The translations under genes and the position numbers were made by a program. DNA of 64,000 nt from Actinomycetospora termitidis. GTDB taxonomy: Bacteria > Actinomycetota > Actinomycetes > Mycobacteriales > Pseudonocardiaceae. Shown piece by piece: positions 57,143 to 64,000 of this stretch (position 1 is the stretch's first letter; the number at the start of each line of letters is the position of its first letter). The stretch is from NCBI RefSeq assembly GCF_030286555.1, contig NZ_JASVWF010000001.1, positions 62,001 through 126,000 of the forward strand, read 5' to 3'. The notes beneath the pieces are model-generated. The model had not been told where the DNA came from. It saw only the letters and a list, made by a program, of their open reading frames with translations, and made no database searches.

Positions 57143-58243
57143 ATGACCGCACCACACCGAGCCCGCCGACTCGTCGAGGCGCTCGCCGACCGAATGCGCG
57201 GGATGCCGACACCGATGCCCACGGGCACCGGGTCCACCCCTGCCGCGGTCCTCGAGGCCACTCGCCTGACGCGCGCCGGGCGCCTCACCGAGGCGATGTC
57301 CGTCCTGCAGGGCGGGTCGGCTCCCACGATGCCGAGCTTCCCGACGATGCCGTCGCCGTTCGCGACGATGCCCGGCTCGTTCGGGTCGGGCGCGCGCACG
57401 ACGGCGGGGGCGCCGTCGGGCCGCGTCACGCGCGGCTCCTTCACCGGCCCGGCCGGCACGCGGGCCTACCGCGTCGTCGCCCCGACGGACCCGCAGGAGC
57501 GCCCGCCGCTGCTGGTGATGCTGCACGGCGGCACGCAGGACGCGGAGGTCTTCGCCGCCGCGACCGGCATGGACGACCTCGCCGAGCGCGAGGGCTTCGT
57601 CGTCGCCTACCCCGAGCAGGCCCGATCGGCGAACGCGATGGGCTACTGGAACTGGTTCGACCCGAGCCACCAGGGCCGCGACGGCGAGCCGTCTCTGATC
57701 GCGGGCATCGTCCGCACGGTCGCCGCGGAGCACGGCATCGACCGACGCCGCGTGTTCGTCGCCGGCTTCTCCGCCGGAGCCGCGATGGCCGCGGTGATGG
57801 GCTCGGCCTACCCCGACCTCGTCGCCGGCGTCGGCGTGCACTCCGGGCTCGCCGCCGGAGCAGCCCGGGACGTCGGGTCCGCGTTCGCCGCCATGCGCTC
57901 CGGCGCGTACCGCCCGGCGCCCACCACGGTGCCGACGATCGTGGTCCACGGCGCCGACGACGGCACCGTCGCGATCGCGAACGCCCACCAGGTCGTCGAG
58001 TCCGCTCTGGCCGGCGCGCCGGGCTGCGCGCGGACGGAGGAGCGAGGCGGGGGCGGCACGACGCGCAGCTGGATCCGGGAGCGCTGGACCGACCGCGACG
58101 GCCGGGTCCGCGCCGAGAGCTGGACGGTGCACGGGAGCGGCCACGCCTGGTCCGGCGGGCGGGCCGGGGGCTCCTACACCGACCCGGCGGGCCCCGACGC
58201 GAGCGCGGCGATGGTCGACTTCTTCGGCCTCGGGAGAAGCTAG
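57143..58243 (+). CDS. PHB depolymerase-family esterase (LpqC/feruloyl-esterase-like)
   Basis: A 366-residue alpha/beta hydrolase of the esterase_phb (poly-3-hydroxybutyrate depolymerase) family. An N-terminal ~100 residues is Met/Pro/Thr-rich (TPMPTGTGSTPAAVLEATRL, repeats of TMPS/TMPG), then come the oxyanion block LLVMLHGGTQDAEVF, the nucleophile motif GFSAGAAMA, IVVHGADDGTVAIANA with the Asp, and HGSGHAWSGG with the His. No signal peptide, so intracellular. ATG 57143 is used. It is coupled with the RHH protein upstream. Its stop codon overlaps that of the convergent gene (CTAG, 58240-58243). Confidence 0.87.
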   Translation: MTAPHRARRLVEALADRMRGMPTPMPTGTGSTPAAVLEATRLTRAGRLTEAMSVLQGGSAPTMPSFPTMPSPFATMPGSFGSGARTTAGAPSGRVTRGSFTGPAGTRAYRVVAPTDPQERPPLLVMLHGGTQDAEVFAAATGMDDLAEREGFVVAYPEQARSANAMGYWNWFDPSHQGRDGEPSLIAGIVRTVAAEHGIDRRRVFVAGFSAGAAMAAVMGSAYPDLVAGVGVHSGLAAGAARDVGSAFAAMRSGAYRPAPTTVPTIVVHGADDGTVAIANAHQVVESALAGAPGCARTEERGGGGTTRSWIRERWTDRDGRVRAESWTVHGSGHAWSGGRAGGSYTDPAGPDASAAMVDFFGLGRS

Positions 58244-58848
58244 GCCGAGGGGTGGGCGACCGTCTCGTACCCCGCGCGCAGCGTCTCGACCGTCGCGCGC
58301 GGGGTCCGGACGGTGACGACGTCCGGCAACACCGACCGCGCTCGCGGGGTGCCGTAGCCCTCGAAGCTCCACGGGTACACGGACGCGCCGCGGACGAGCC
58401 AGGACCCGTCGTCGTGAACGATCATCACGCCGTCCGGGAGGTCCGCGAGCGGGGCGCGGTGGGTGGCGTGCCCGCCGTCGGGATCGAGCCGGTCGGCGTG
58501 GAGGCGGCGGTCGATCTCCCGCGCACCGCGCGGATCGTCGGGAAAGGCCTGCTCCCAGGCGCGACGGAAGCGCCGGTAGTCGTGGTACCGGCACTCGCCG
58601 CACGGACGATGGCCCGCCGCGAGCGCGGTCGGCTCGTCGAGGAAGTACAGCTCGGTGAGGCGGTTCGGCTGCCACTGCGTCCTCCGGCGACCCTTGAACT
58701 CGAGGACGCAGACGATCCAGTTCCGCCCCGCGTGGTGGCGCGCCACCTCACCGCGGGCGTTCAGCAGCTGCCCGCGGTTGCCCCAGAGCAGGCCGCGGGC
58801 GGCGACGGCGTGGGTGGAGCCGTCGGGCGCGACGCGGTTCGGTCGCAT
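58240..58848 (-). CDS. Conserved hypothetical protein
   Basis: A 202-residue protein of a conserved but unnamed family seen in actinobacteria and proteobacteria. Constant features: VAARGLLWGNRGQLLN, WIVCVLEFKGRRRTQW, FLDEPTALAAGHRPCGECRY (CxxC, with preceding His), FRRAWEQAFP, ADLPDGVMIVHDD and WSFEGYGTPR. The C-x2-C/His group may hold a metal ion. No membrane segment. The function is unknown. ATG 58848 is used. It is the last minus-strand gene before the ole operon, 44 bases from the oleD stop, with opposite flank convergent with the esterase. Confidence 0.72.
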   Translation of the reverse strand: MRPNRVAPDGSTHAVAARGLLWGNRGQLLNARGEVARHHAGRNWIVCVLEFKGRRRTQWQPNRLTELYFLDEPTALAAGHRPCGECRYHDYRRFRRAWEQAFPDDPRGAREIDRRLHADRLDPDGGHATHRAPLADLPDGVMIVHDDGSWLVRGASVYPWSFEGYGTPRARSVLPDVVTVRTPRATVETLRAGYETVAHPSA

Positions 58849-58892
58849 GGGGCCTCCGGCCAGGTGAGCAGAAAGTGTCGCTATAGCACCAC

Positions 58893-59897
58893 TTAGTGCT
58901 CACCTGCGCGAAGCGCACACGCCAACCTCGCGAAGCCCTCGTCGAGCGGGACCTCGGGGGCGTAGCCGAGGTCGCGCTTCGCGGCGGAGATGTCGAACCA
59001 GTGGTCGGTGGCGAGCTGGCGGGCGAGGAAGCGGGTCATCGGCGGATCGCCGACCGACACGAACCGCTCGAGTCCGCGCCACACCGTCTCCACCACGGCG
59101 CCCGCCGCCACGGCCACCGGGAGCGGGACGGTCGCGGAGATCGGCTCCAGTCCCCCGGCGGTGACGATGCCGTTGACCAGCTCGTGCACCGGGCGCGGGT
59201 CGCCGGAGGTGATGAAGTAGGGCTTCCCGGCGCACGACGCGCCCGGAGTGAGCCGGTCGGCGGCATCCAGGTGGGCGCGGGCGGCGTCGTCGACGTAAGT
59301 CGTGTCGATGACCGCGGAGCCGTCGCCGACGAAGCGCAGCCGTCCGGACCGGGCCCGGGCCAGAATCCGCGGGACGAGCTGGGTGTCCCCCGGTCCCCAC
59401 ACCAGGTGCGGGCGCAGGGCGACGGTCGCGAGGTCGGAGCCGTTGGCCGCGAGGACCGTCCGCTCGGCCTCCGCCTTGGTCTCCGGGTAGGCCGAGTCGA
59501 AGTGCGTGGCGTAGGGCAGCGACTCGTCCCCGCCACGGATGTCACCGCCGGTGTGCACGACGCTCGGCGTGCTGGTGAAGACCAGCCGCCGCACCCCGGC
59601 CGCGCGGCACGCCCCGAGCAGCGTCCGGGTCGCCTCGATGTTGCTGCGCCGGAACGCGGCCCGGCTCCCCGAGATGCCGGCGCGGGCGGCCACGTGGAAG
59701 ACCACGTCCACGCCGTCGACCGCAGCGCAGGCGGCGACCGGGTCGGCGAGGTCGCCGCGGATCGTGCGCACGCCGCGCTCCCGCAGCGCCGGGTAGTCGC
59801 CGCGAGCGATGCTCGTGACGTCGTCCCCACGGGCGAGCAGCGCGTCGACGACGGCGCCCCCGAGGAACCCGCCCCCGCCGGTGACGAGCGCCTTCAC
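58893..59897 (-). CDS. oleD: OleD, NAD(P)H-dependent 2-alkyl-3-ketoalkanoate reductase
   Basis: A 334-residue extended SDR/3-beta-HSD-like protein. The nucleotide motif TGGGGFLG is at residues 6-13, VVFHVAARAGISG follows, and the catalytic YPETK is around residue 140. In olefin synthesis OleD reduces the beta-keto acid made by OleA to the beta-hydroxy acid used by OleC. GTG 59897 overlaps the oleC stop by 4 bases (59894-59897). Last gene of the operon (order A-B-C-D), the arrangement found in Xanthomonas and others. Annotators often label it a sterol dehydrogenase; the context makes OleD the better call. Confidence 0.9.
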   Translation of the reverse strand: MKALVTGGGGFLGGAVVDALLARGDDVTSIARGDYPALRERGVRTIRGDLADPVAACAAVDGVDVVFHVAARAGISGSRAAFRRSNIEATRTLLGACRAAGVRRLVFTSTPSVVHTGGDIRGGDESLPYATHFDSAYPETKAEAERTVLAANGSDLATVALRPHLVWGPGDTQLVPRILARARSGRLRFVGDGSAVIDTTYVDDAARAHLDAADRLTPGASCAGKPYFITSGDPRPVHELVNGIVTAGGLEPISATVPLPVAVAAGAVVETVWRGLERFVSVGDPPMTRFLARQLATDHWFDISAAKRDLGYAPEVPLDEGFARLACALRAGEH

Positions 59898-61495
59898 GAC
59901 AGCTCCGCCGCGGCCCACCGACCGAGCGCCTCCCGGTCGATCTTCGAGTTGTGCCGCGGGTCGACCGGGAGCCCGGGGTGCTCGAGCATCGTCCTGATCG
60001 GCTTCGTCCGCGGGTCGGCCTCGGCGAGCCCGCGCAGCTCGTCGGCCACCTCCGCGGTCAGCCGCGATCCGGGCAGCATCTCGACGACGGCGACCGGGGT
60101 CCGGTCGTCCTCCGGGCCGATCCCGACGAGGGCCGTGCGGCGCACGGCGGGATGGTGGTTGAGCACCTCCTCGCACGGCACGCTGTACAGCGGGCCGTCG
60201 ACGGTGTGCACGACGTGCGCCACCCGCCCGGCGAACCAGAGACGCCCGTCGTCGTCGGCTGACGCGAGGTCGCCCATGCGGTGCGCGAGACGCCCGTCCC
60301 ACCGCAGTTTGGCCGCCGCCGTGGCCTCCGGACGCTCGGCGTAGGCAGGGCTGACGACGGGCCCGCGGACCACGACCTCGCCGACCTCGCCCGGTCCGAC
60401 CTGCATCGATGCCGTGAGTTCGGCGATCGGCCCGGGGGTCGGGCGGATCAGCGTGACGTCGACGCCGGGCGTGGGCCGGCCGACGCAGATCCCGTCGTCG
60501 GGGAGGTCGAGCAGTTCGTCGCTGCCGATCGTCGCGACCGGCAGGGCCTCCGTCGCGCCGTAGGGCGTGTGGACCTGGGCGCCGGGCGGGAGCAGGTCCA
60601 GGACCCGGCGCTGCACGTCCCGAGGTACGGGGGCGCCGGCCGAGATGACCTGACGCAGCGTCGGCAGCGTCGTGCCCGCCGGGGCACCGCGGCCGAGGCG
60701 GTCGAGCACCGCGGGCGAGCCGAACATGACGGTGGCGCCGCTGCGGTTCGCCGCGCGCACCAGCCGGGCCGGCACGACCTTCGCGGGCTGCGTCGGGTCC
60801 ATCCGCGGGATCACGGTCGTCATGCCGAGAGCCGGTCCGAACAGCGCGAACGGCGGGAACGTCGCGAGGCTGACGTCGCCGGGACCGAGGCCGTAGAGGT
60901 CGCGGACGAGGTCGGCCTGGGCGAGCAGACCGTCGTCGTGGTGCTCGACGCCCTTCGGAGGCCCGGTGCTGCCGCTGGTGAACAGGATCGCCGCGGGCGC
61001 GCCGTCGGGCCGTGGGAGCGGCGGCAGGGCCCGTCGTCGGGACCCGTCGCGTTCGAGGCGGCGCAGGGAGTGCGTCCCGGGTACCGGCACCGCACCCGCG
61101 GTCACCGCGATCAGGGCGTCCGGGCACCACCGCAGCGCGCGGCGGGCCAGGTGCGCCTTCGCGATCCCGACGAAGGCCTCCGGTGCGGCCTCGTTCAGGC
61201 AGGAGCGGACCCGGGCGAGCCCGATGCCGGGGTCGACGACGACCGGCACCGCCCGGACCCGCAGCAGCGCGTACGCGAGCACGAAGAAGTCCGCGGTCGG
61301 GGGCACGAGCAGCGCGGTGCGCGTGCCCGGCCCGATCCCGACGGCGAGCAGGCCGGCGGCCGCGTCGGCGACGCGGCGTGCGAGCTCGCCGAAGGTGACG
61401 CGACGGGTCCGGCCGAACGGCGCCGGCAGGACGAGGGCGACGTCCTCCGAGCGGGCGGCGGCGTGCTCGGCGAGCAGGGCGTCGAGGGTCGTCAT
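59894..61495 (-). CDS. oleC: OleC, beta-lactone synthetase (AMP-dependent)
   Basis: A 533-residue adenylate-forming enzyme (ANL superfamily). Motif A3 is FTSGSTGPPKGVEHH, A5 is YGATEALPVA, A7 is MGDLASADDDGRLWFAGR, and the final Lys is in HNSKIDREALGRW. OleC activates a 2-alkyl-3-hydroxy acid with ATP and closes it to a cis-beta-lactone, the direct precursor of the olefin. ATG 61495 is used, and the gene overlaps oleD by 4 bases; the gap to oleB is 8 bases. In some bacteria (for example Micrococcus) OleB and OleC are fused; here they are separate. Confidence 0.92.
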   Translation of the reverse strand: MTTLDALLAEHAAARSEDVALVLPAPFGRTRRVTFGELARRVADAAAGLLAVGIGPGTRTALLVPPTADFFVLAYALLRVRAVPVVVDPGIGLARVRSCLNEAAPEAFVGIAKAHLARRALRWCPDALIAVTAGAVPVPGTHSLRRLERDGSRRRALPPLPRPDGAPAAILFTSGSTGPPKGVEHHDDGLLAQADLVRDLYGLGPGDVSLATFPPFALFGPALGMTTVIPRMDPTQPAKVVPARLVRAANRSGATVMFGSPAVLDRLGRGAPAGTTLPTLRQVISAGAPVPRDVQRRVLDLLPPGAQVHTPYGATEALPVATIGSDELLDLPDDGICVGRPTPGVDVTLIRPTPGPIAELTASMQVGPGEVGEVVVRGPVVSPAYAERPEATAAAKLRWDGRLAHRMGDLASADDDGRLWFAGRVAHVVHTVDGPLYSVPCEEVLNHHPAVRRTALVGIGPEDDRTPVAVVEMLPGSRLTAEVADELRGLAEADPRTKPIRTMLEHPGLPVDPRHNSKIDREALGRWAAAELS

Positions 61496-61503
61496 CCCCG
61501 ACC

Positions 61504-62391
61504 TCACCGACCCGTCGTCAGGAAGGAGCGGACGCGGGGGACGATCCGGTCGGCGGCGTCCTCGAGGACGTAGTGGCCGGCGTCGTCGTACTCGCGGACG
61601 TCCGCGTGCGGCAGGTGGTGCTCGAGGTGGCGCAGGATCGTCGCGTCGAACACCGGGTCCTTCATCCCCCAGTGGATCTGCACCGGATGGGCGTCGAGCA
61701 GCGGGAGGCGTTCGGCGAGCCGGACGAGGACGGGGTGGGCGGGGTCCTGCGGTCCGGTCGGGATGTCCTGGACGAAGGCGTGGACCGCGACGCGGTGCTC
61801 GGGGCTGTCGTAGGGCGCGAGCAGCCCGCGACGCGCCTCGGCGTGGACCATCCAGCCGCCGCTGCCCAGGACGAGCGCGCCGAGCGAGAACGCGTTGAAG
61901 CGGCGGACCATGACGTCGCCGACCACCGGGAGCCGGGCGGCCTGCAGCGTCCACGGGATGCGCTTGTCGGCCGGCAGCGGGAAGGCGGCGCTGTTCAGGA
62001 CGACGACCTTGTCCACCTGGTCGAGGTGCTCGACCGCCCAGGAGAGCCCGATCGGGCCGCCCCAGTCGTGGACGACGAGGTGCAGGGGCTCGTCGAGGTG
62101 GAGGGACTCGACGAAGGCGGTGAGATCGGCGACCCGGCGGGCGAGGGTGTGTGGGTACTCGTCGCGGCCGGGCTTGTCGGAGCGGCCCATGCCGATGTGG
62201 TCCGGCGCGATCGCGCGGAACCCGGCGTCGGGGAGGGCCTCGAGCAGGGAGCGGAAGTAGAACGACCACGTCGGGTTGCCGTGGACGTGCAGGACCGGCT
62301 GACCCGACCCGACGTCGACGTAGGCCATCGTGTGGCCGCCGATCTCGACGGTCCGCTGGTCGAAGGTGAATCCGGGAAGAGTCGCGGTCAC
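61504..62391 (-). CDS. oleB: OleB, beta-lactone decarboxylase (haloalkane-dehalogenase-like)
   Basis: A 295-residue alpha/beta hydrolase. HVHGNPTWSF gives the Asn/Trp of the oxyanion region, VHDWGGPIG holds the nucleophile Asp (about residue 109) instead of Ser, and DDAGHYVLED the catalytic His. This is the haloalkane dehalogenase arrangement, used by OleB to decarboxylate beta-lactones to cis-olefins. GTG 62391 overlaps the oleA stop by 4 bases (62388-62391). Alone it would be annotated as haloalkane dehalogenase; the neighbours oleA, oleC and oleD decide the call. Confidence 0.92.
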   Translation of the reverse strand: MTATLPGFTFDQRTVEIGGHTMAYVDVGSGQPVLHVHGNPTWSFYFRSLLEALPDAGFRAIAPDHIGMGRSDKPGRDEYPHTLARRVADLTAFVESLHLDEPLHLVVHDWGGPIGLSWAVEHLDQVDKVVVLNSAAFPLPADKRIPWTLQAARLPVVGDVMVRRFNAFSLGALVLGSGGWMVHAEARRGLLAPYDSPEHRVAVHAFVQDIPTGPQDPAHPVLVRLAERLPLLDAHPVQIHWGMKDPVFDATILRHLEHHLPHADVREYDDAGHYVLEDAADRIVPRVRSFLTTGR

Positions 62392-63410
62392 CAGATCACC
62401 TCGGCGGCGGCCGCGTTGATCCCGCTCCCGACGCCCATGAGCATCACGCGCGAGCCGTCGGTGACGGTGCCGTCCTCGACCGCCTTCGACAGCACCGTCG
62501 GCACCCCGGCCGGGCCGATGTTGCCGAAGTGCGGGAACTGCGAGGGGAAGCGGGCGATGTCGAGGCCGAGCTGGTCGGCGACGGCGCGGGTGTGCACCTT
62601 CGAGACCTGGTGCAGGCAGTAGACGTCGTAGGAGTCGGTGTCCCAGTCGAAGGCCGAGACGGCGTCCTTCCAGGCGCGCCCGGCGAGCTCCATCCCGGCG
62701 GCGAGGAGGCCCGACGAGTCCGTGCGCATCTCGTCGGCCTGCCCGACGCAGAGCTGCGAGTTGCCCATCGTGCTGGCGCGGCCGAGGCCGCCGAGGAAGC
62801 GGTGCCCGGTGGTGCCCCGGGAGAGCACCATCGCGACGGCGCCCGAACCGACCGTCAACGTTGCGAACTGCTGGTGGAACATCTGTCGCGTGGCGGCATC
62901 GGACGCGAGGCGCGCGATCGTCGATTCCATCGCGAATCGACTGGTCTCGCCGGCGACGACGAGTCCGTGGTCGATCTCGCCGGCCTCGATCATCGTCGCG
63001 ACGACGTTCATGCCGTTGAGGAATCCGAGGCACGCGTTGCCCAGGTCGAAATTGCCTGCTTCGGGCGACAATTCCATGCGCCCGTGCACGATGCTCGCGG
63101 TGGACGGTTCCAGGTGGTCCCGCGACACCGAGGTGTTGACGAGCATGCCGATGTCGTCGCGACCGACGCCGCTGTTCGCGAGGGCCCGCTCGCCCGCCTG
63201 CGCGGCCACCTCGCTGGGCATCGTGCCCTCGTCCCAGATCCGGCGCTCGGCGATCCCGGAGAGCTTCTCGAGCAGGCCGGGCGTGATGCGGAGCTTCCCG
63301 AGCGTGCCGGCGAGCCGCTCCTCGAGCTCGGTGGAGGTGACCACGTGCGGCGCGTCGACGTGCGCGAGCCCCGTGATCACGACGTCGTCGTAGCGCTGTG
63401 CCGCTCTCAT
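62388..63410 (-). CDS. oleA: OleA, acyl-CoA:acyl-CoA condensing enzyme (thiolase superfamily)
   Basis: A 340-residue KAS III-like enzyme that joins two long-chain acyl-CoA by a head-to-head Claisen condensation to a 2-alkyl-3-keto acid. The triad is complete: Cys127 in GNACLGF, His267 in CLHQVS and Asn297 in GNIGP. A Glu in SRDHLEPS (Glu101) is at the place of the special OleA glutamate that reaches the partner active site. ATG 63410 is used. First gene of a tightly packed operon. The 229 bases upstream hold two TGTTCCG copies but no strong dyad. Confidence 0.92.
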   Translation of the reverse strand: MRAAQRYDDVVITGLAHVDAPHVVTSTELEERLAGTLGKLRITPGLLEKLSGIAERRIWDEGTMPSEVAAQAGERALANSGVGRDDIGMLVNTSVSRDHLEPSTASIVHGRMELSPEAGNFDLGNACLGFLNGMNVVATMIEAGEIDHGLVVAGETSRFAMESTIARLASDAATRQMFHQQFATLTVGSGAVAMVLSRGTTGHRFLGGLGRASTMGNSQLCVGQADEMRTDSSGLLAAGMELAGRAWKDAVSAFDWDTDSYDVYCLHQVSKVHTRAVADQLGLDIARFPSQFPHFGNIGPAGVPTVLSKAVEDGTVTDGSRVMLMGVGSGINAAAAEVIW

Positions 63411-63639
63411 GACTCCGAGAATGCGCCTCGGATTGTTCCGTCGCCATGAGCGTTGTTCCGGACAGTGCGTTCGGCGAACTGCGAGTTCCTGCTACCGCGA
63501 ATCGTAGGAAACGTCGGGTAACAGGAAGATCCGTCGATCTCGGTGGGCCGAACGGATGAGCGCCGACCCCTCGGAAGGGGCCGGCGCACCGTACGGCACT
63601 ACTGCTGCGTACGACCACGACCGCGATGCGATCTTTCCA

Positions 63640-64000
63640 TCAGTCCTCGTCGTCGACCCAGCCGCACGAGGCCTCGCACTCGGCGTCGCAGCAGCAGCCA
63701 CTCATGCAGACCCAGCCCTCGTCGTCGATCGGCATGCCGGCGGCGATGAGGTCGACGTGCAGCCGGATCAGCAGCCGGGCCGCGTCGCCGATCTCGTCCT
63801 CGTCGTCGGCGAGGCCCATCGTGTACACGTAGGCCCGCGGCGCGTCGTCCTGGAGCACGGCGAGCTGCGCCCGCCTCAGCCGGCCGTGGCGGTCGGTGCC
63901 CGCCGCGTCGAAGTGCTCGATGGCCTCGTCCAGGTCCCCGCGTCGGAAGGCGAGCTCACCGTGCAGCCCCTGCTCCCACTCCGGGAGGCAGGGGCCACCG
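63640..64000 (-). CDS. TPR-like protein with Cys-rich C-terminus, 5' end outside the window
   Basis: The frame is open to the right edge; 119 residues are visible up to the stop at 63640. The N-terminal visible part EWEQGLHGELAFRRGDLDEA looks like a TPR helix pair (GELAFRRGDLDEAIEHFDAA), and an acidic middle part (MGLADDEDEIGDAARLLIRL) follows. The C-terminus CMSGCCCDAECEASCGW has seven Cys in 16 residues and may bind metal. The gene is cut by the window edge, so its N-terminus and full family cannot be judged. It reads away from the edge on the minus strand, in the same direction as the ole operon. Confidence 0.7.
   Translation of the reverse strand, partial: GGPCLPEWEQGLHGELAFRRGDLDEAIEHFDAAGTDRHGRLRRAQLAVLQDDAPRAYVYTMGLADDEDEIGDAARLLIRLHVDLIAAGMPIDDEGWVCMSGCCCDAECEASCGWVDDED

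Noticed and set aside
61504-62391. Haloalkane dehalogenase for degradation of halogenated compounds
   Set aside because: The Asp nucleophile fits both, but coupling to oleA and neighbourhood of oleC and oleD make OleB the better assignment.

Overview
The window is 64 kb of very GC-rich chromosome from an actinomycete. Several families are typical of Pseudonocardiales and related mycelial actinobacteria: XRE/DUF5753 with DUF397, an ECF42-type sigma factor with its DGPF partner, an F420-dependent luciferase-like enzyme, a mycothiol-type DinB protein, DUF5709 and DUF2795 proteins, Lsr2-type DNA binding, wax ester/TAG synthase and PlsB2. A Pseudonocardia- or Actinomycetospora-like genome is the best guess. 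I see no rRNA, tRNA, CRISPR array, insertion sequence or prophage.

Layout. 1-6.5 kb: a HAD phosphatase cut by the left edge, a lipoprotein amidase, a frameshifted PNKP-type phosphatase, an MFS exporter, the DGPF/ECF42 pair and an XRE-DUF397 locus. 6.5-11.6 kb (minus): a coupled plsB / HAD-acyltransferase / wax ester-TAG synthase operon for storage lipid. 11.7-15.4 kb: an AraC regulator divergent from a molybdopterin oxidoreductase with a CBS protein. 15.4-17.4 kb: an Ala/Pro/Lys-rich secreted protein behind a possible ydaO-like riboswitch, then a terminator and short palindromic repeats. 18.6-21.5 kb (minus): a TasA/camelysin-like secreted protein and a SipW-type signal peptidase fused to a LamG domain; the fusion carries an internal SipW-type signal sequence and is the most unusual item here. 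21.6-28 kb: a frameshifted glutamate synthase-like gene, a VapBC pair, a VOC gene broken by a stop codon, an ERCC4-Lsr2 fusion, an L,D-transpeptidase and a beta-lactamase-like hydrolase.

28-41 kb: an F420 enzyme, a methyltransferase, a three-gene redox operon (sulfite-oxidase-like molybdoenzyme, flavin reductase, disulfide reductase), a TetR/P450/deaminase operon with two clear operators, a PEBP protein and a Ser/Thr kinase with a C-terminal beta-propeller. 41-54 kb: PadR and DtxR regulators, a zinc ribbon protein, a peptidoglycan-type protein that lacks a normal start codon, a DEAD helicase, SDRs, a PucR regulator, a large indolepyruvate:ferredoxin oxidoreductase, YihY, and an SDR behind two identical dyads. 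54.4-57 kb: DUF433 antitoxin paralogues with one VapC45-like toxin. 57-63.4 kb: a PHB-depolymerase-like esterase with an RHH protein, a conserved hypothetical, then a complete translationally coupled oleABCD operon for long-chain olefin synthesis. A TPR-like Cys-rich protein runs off the right edge.

Lipid metabolism links the two ends: plsB/AGPAT/WS-DGAT and oleABCD both consume acyl-CoA. Four genes carry single-base type lesions (two frameshifts, one stop codon, one missing start), so either gene decay or residual sequencing errors should be considered.
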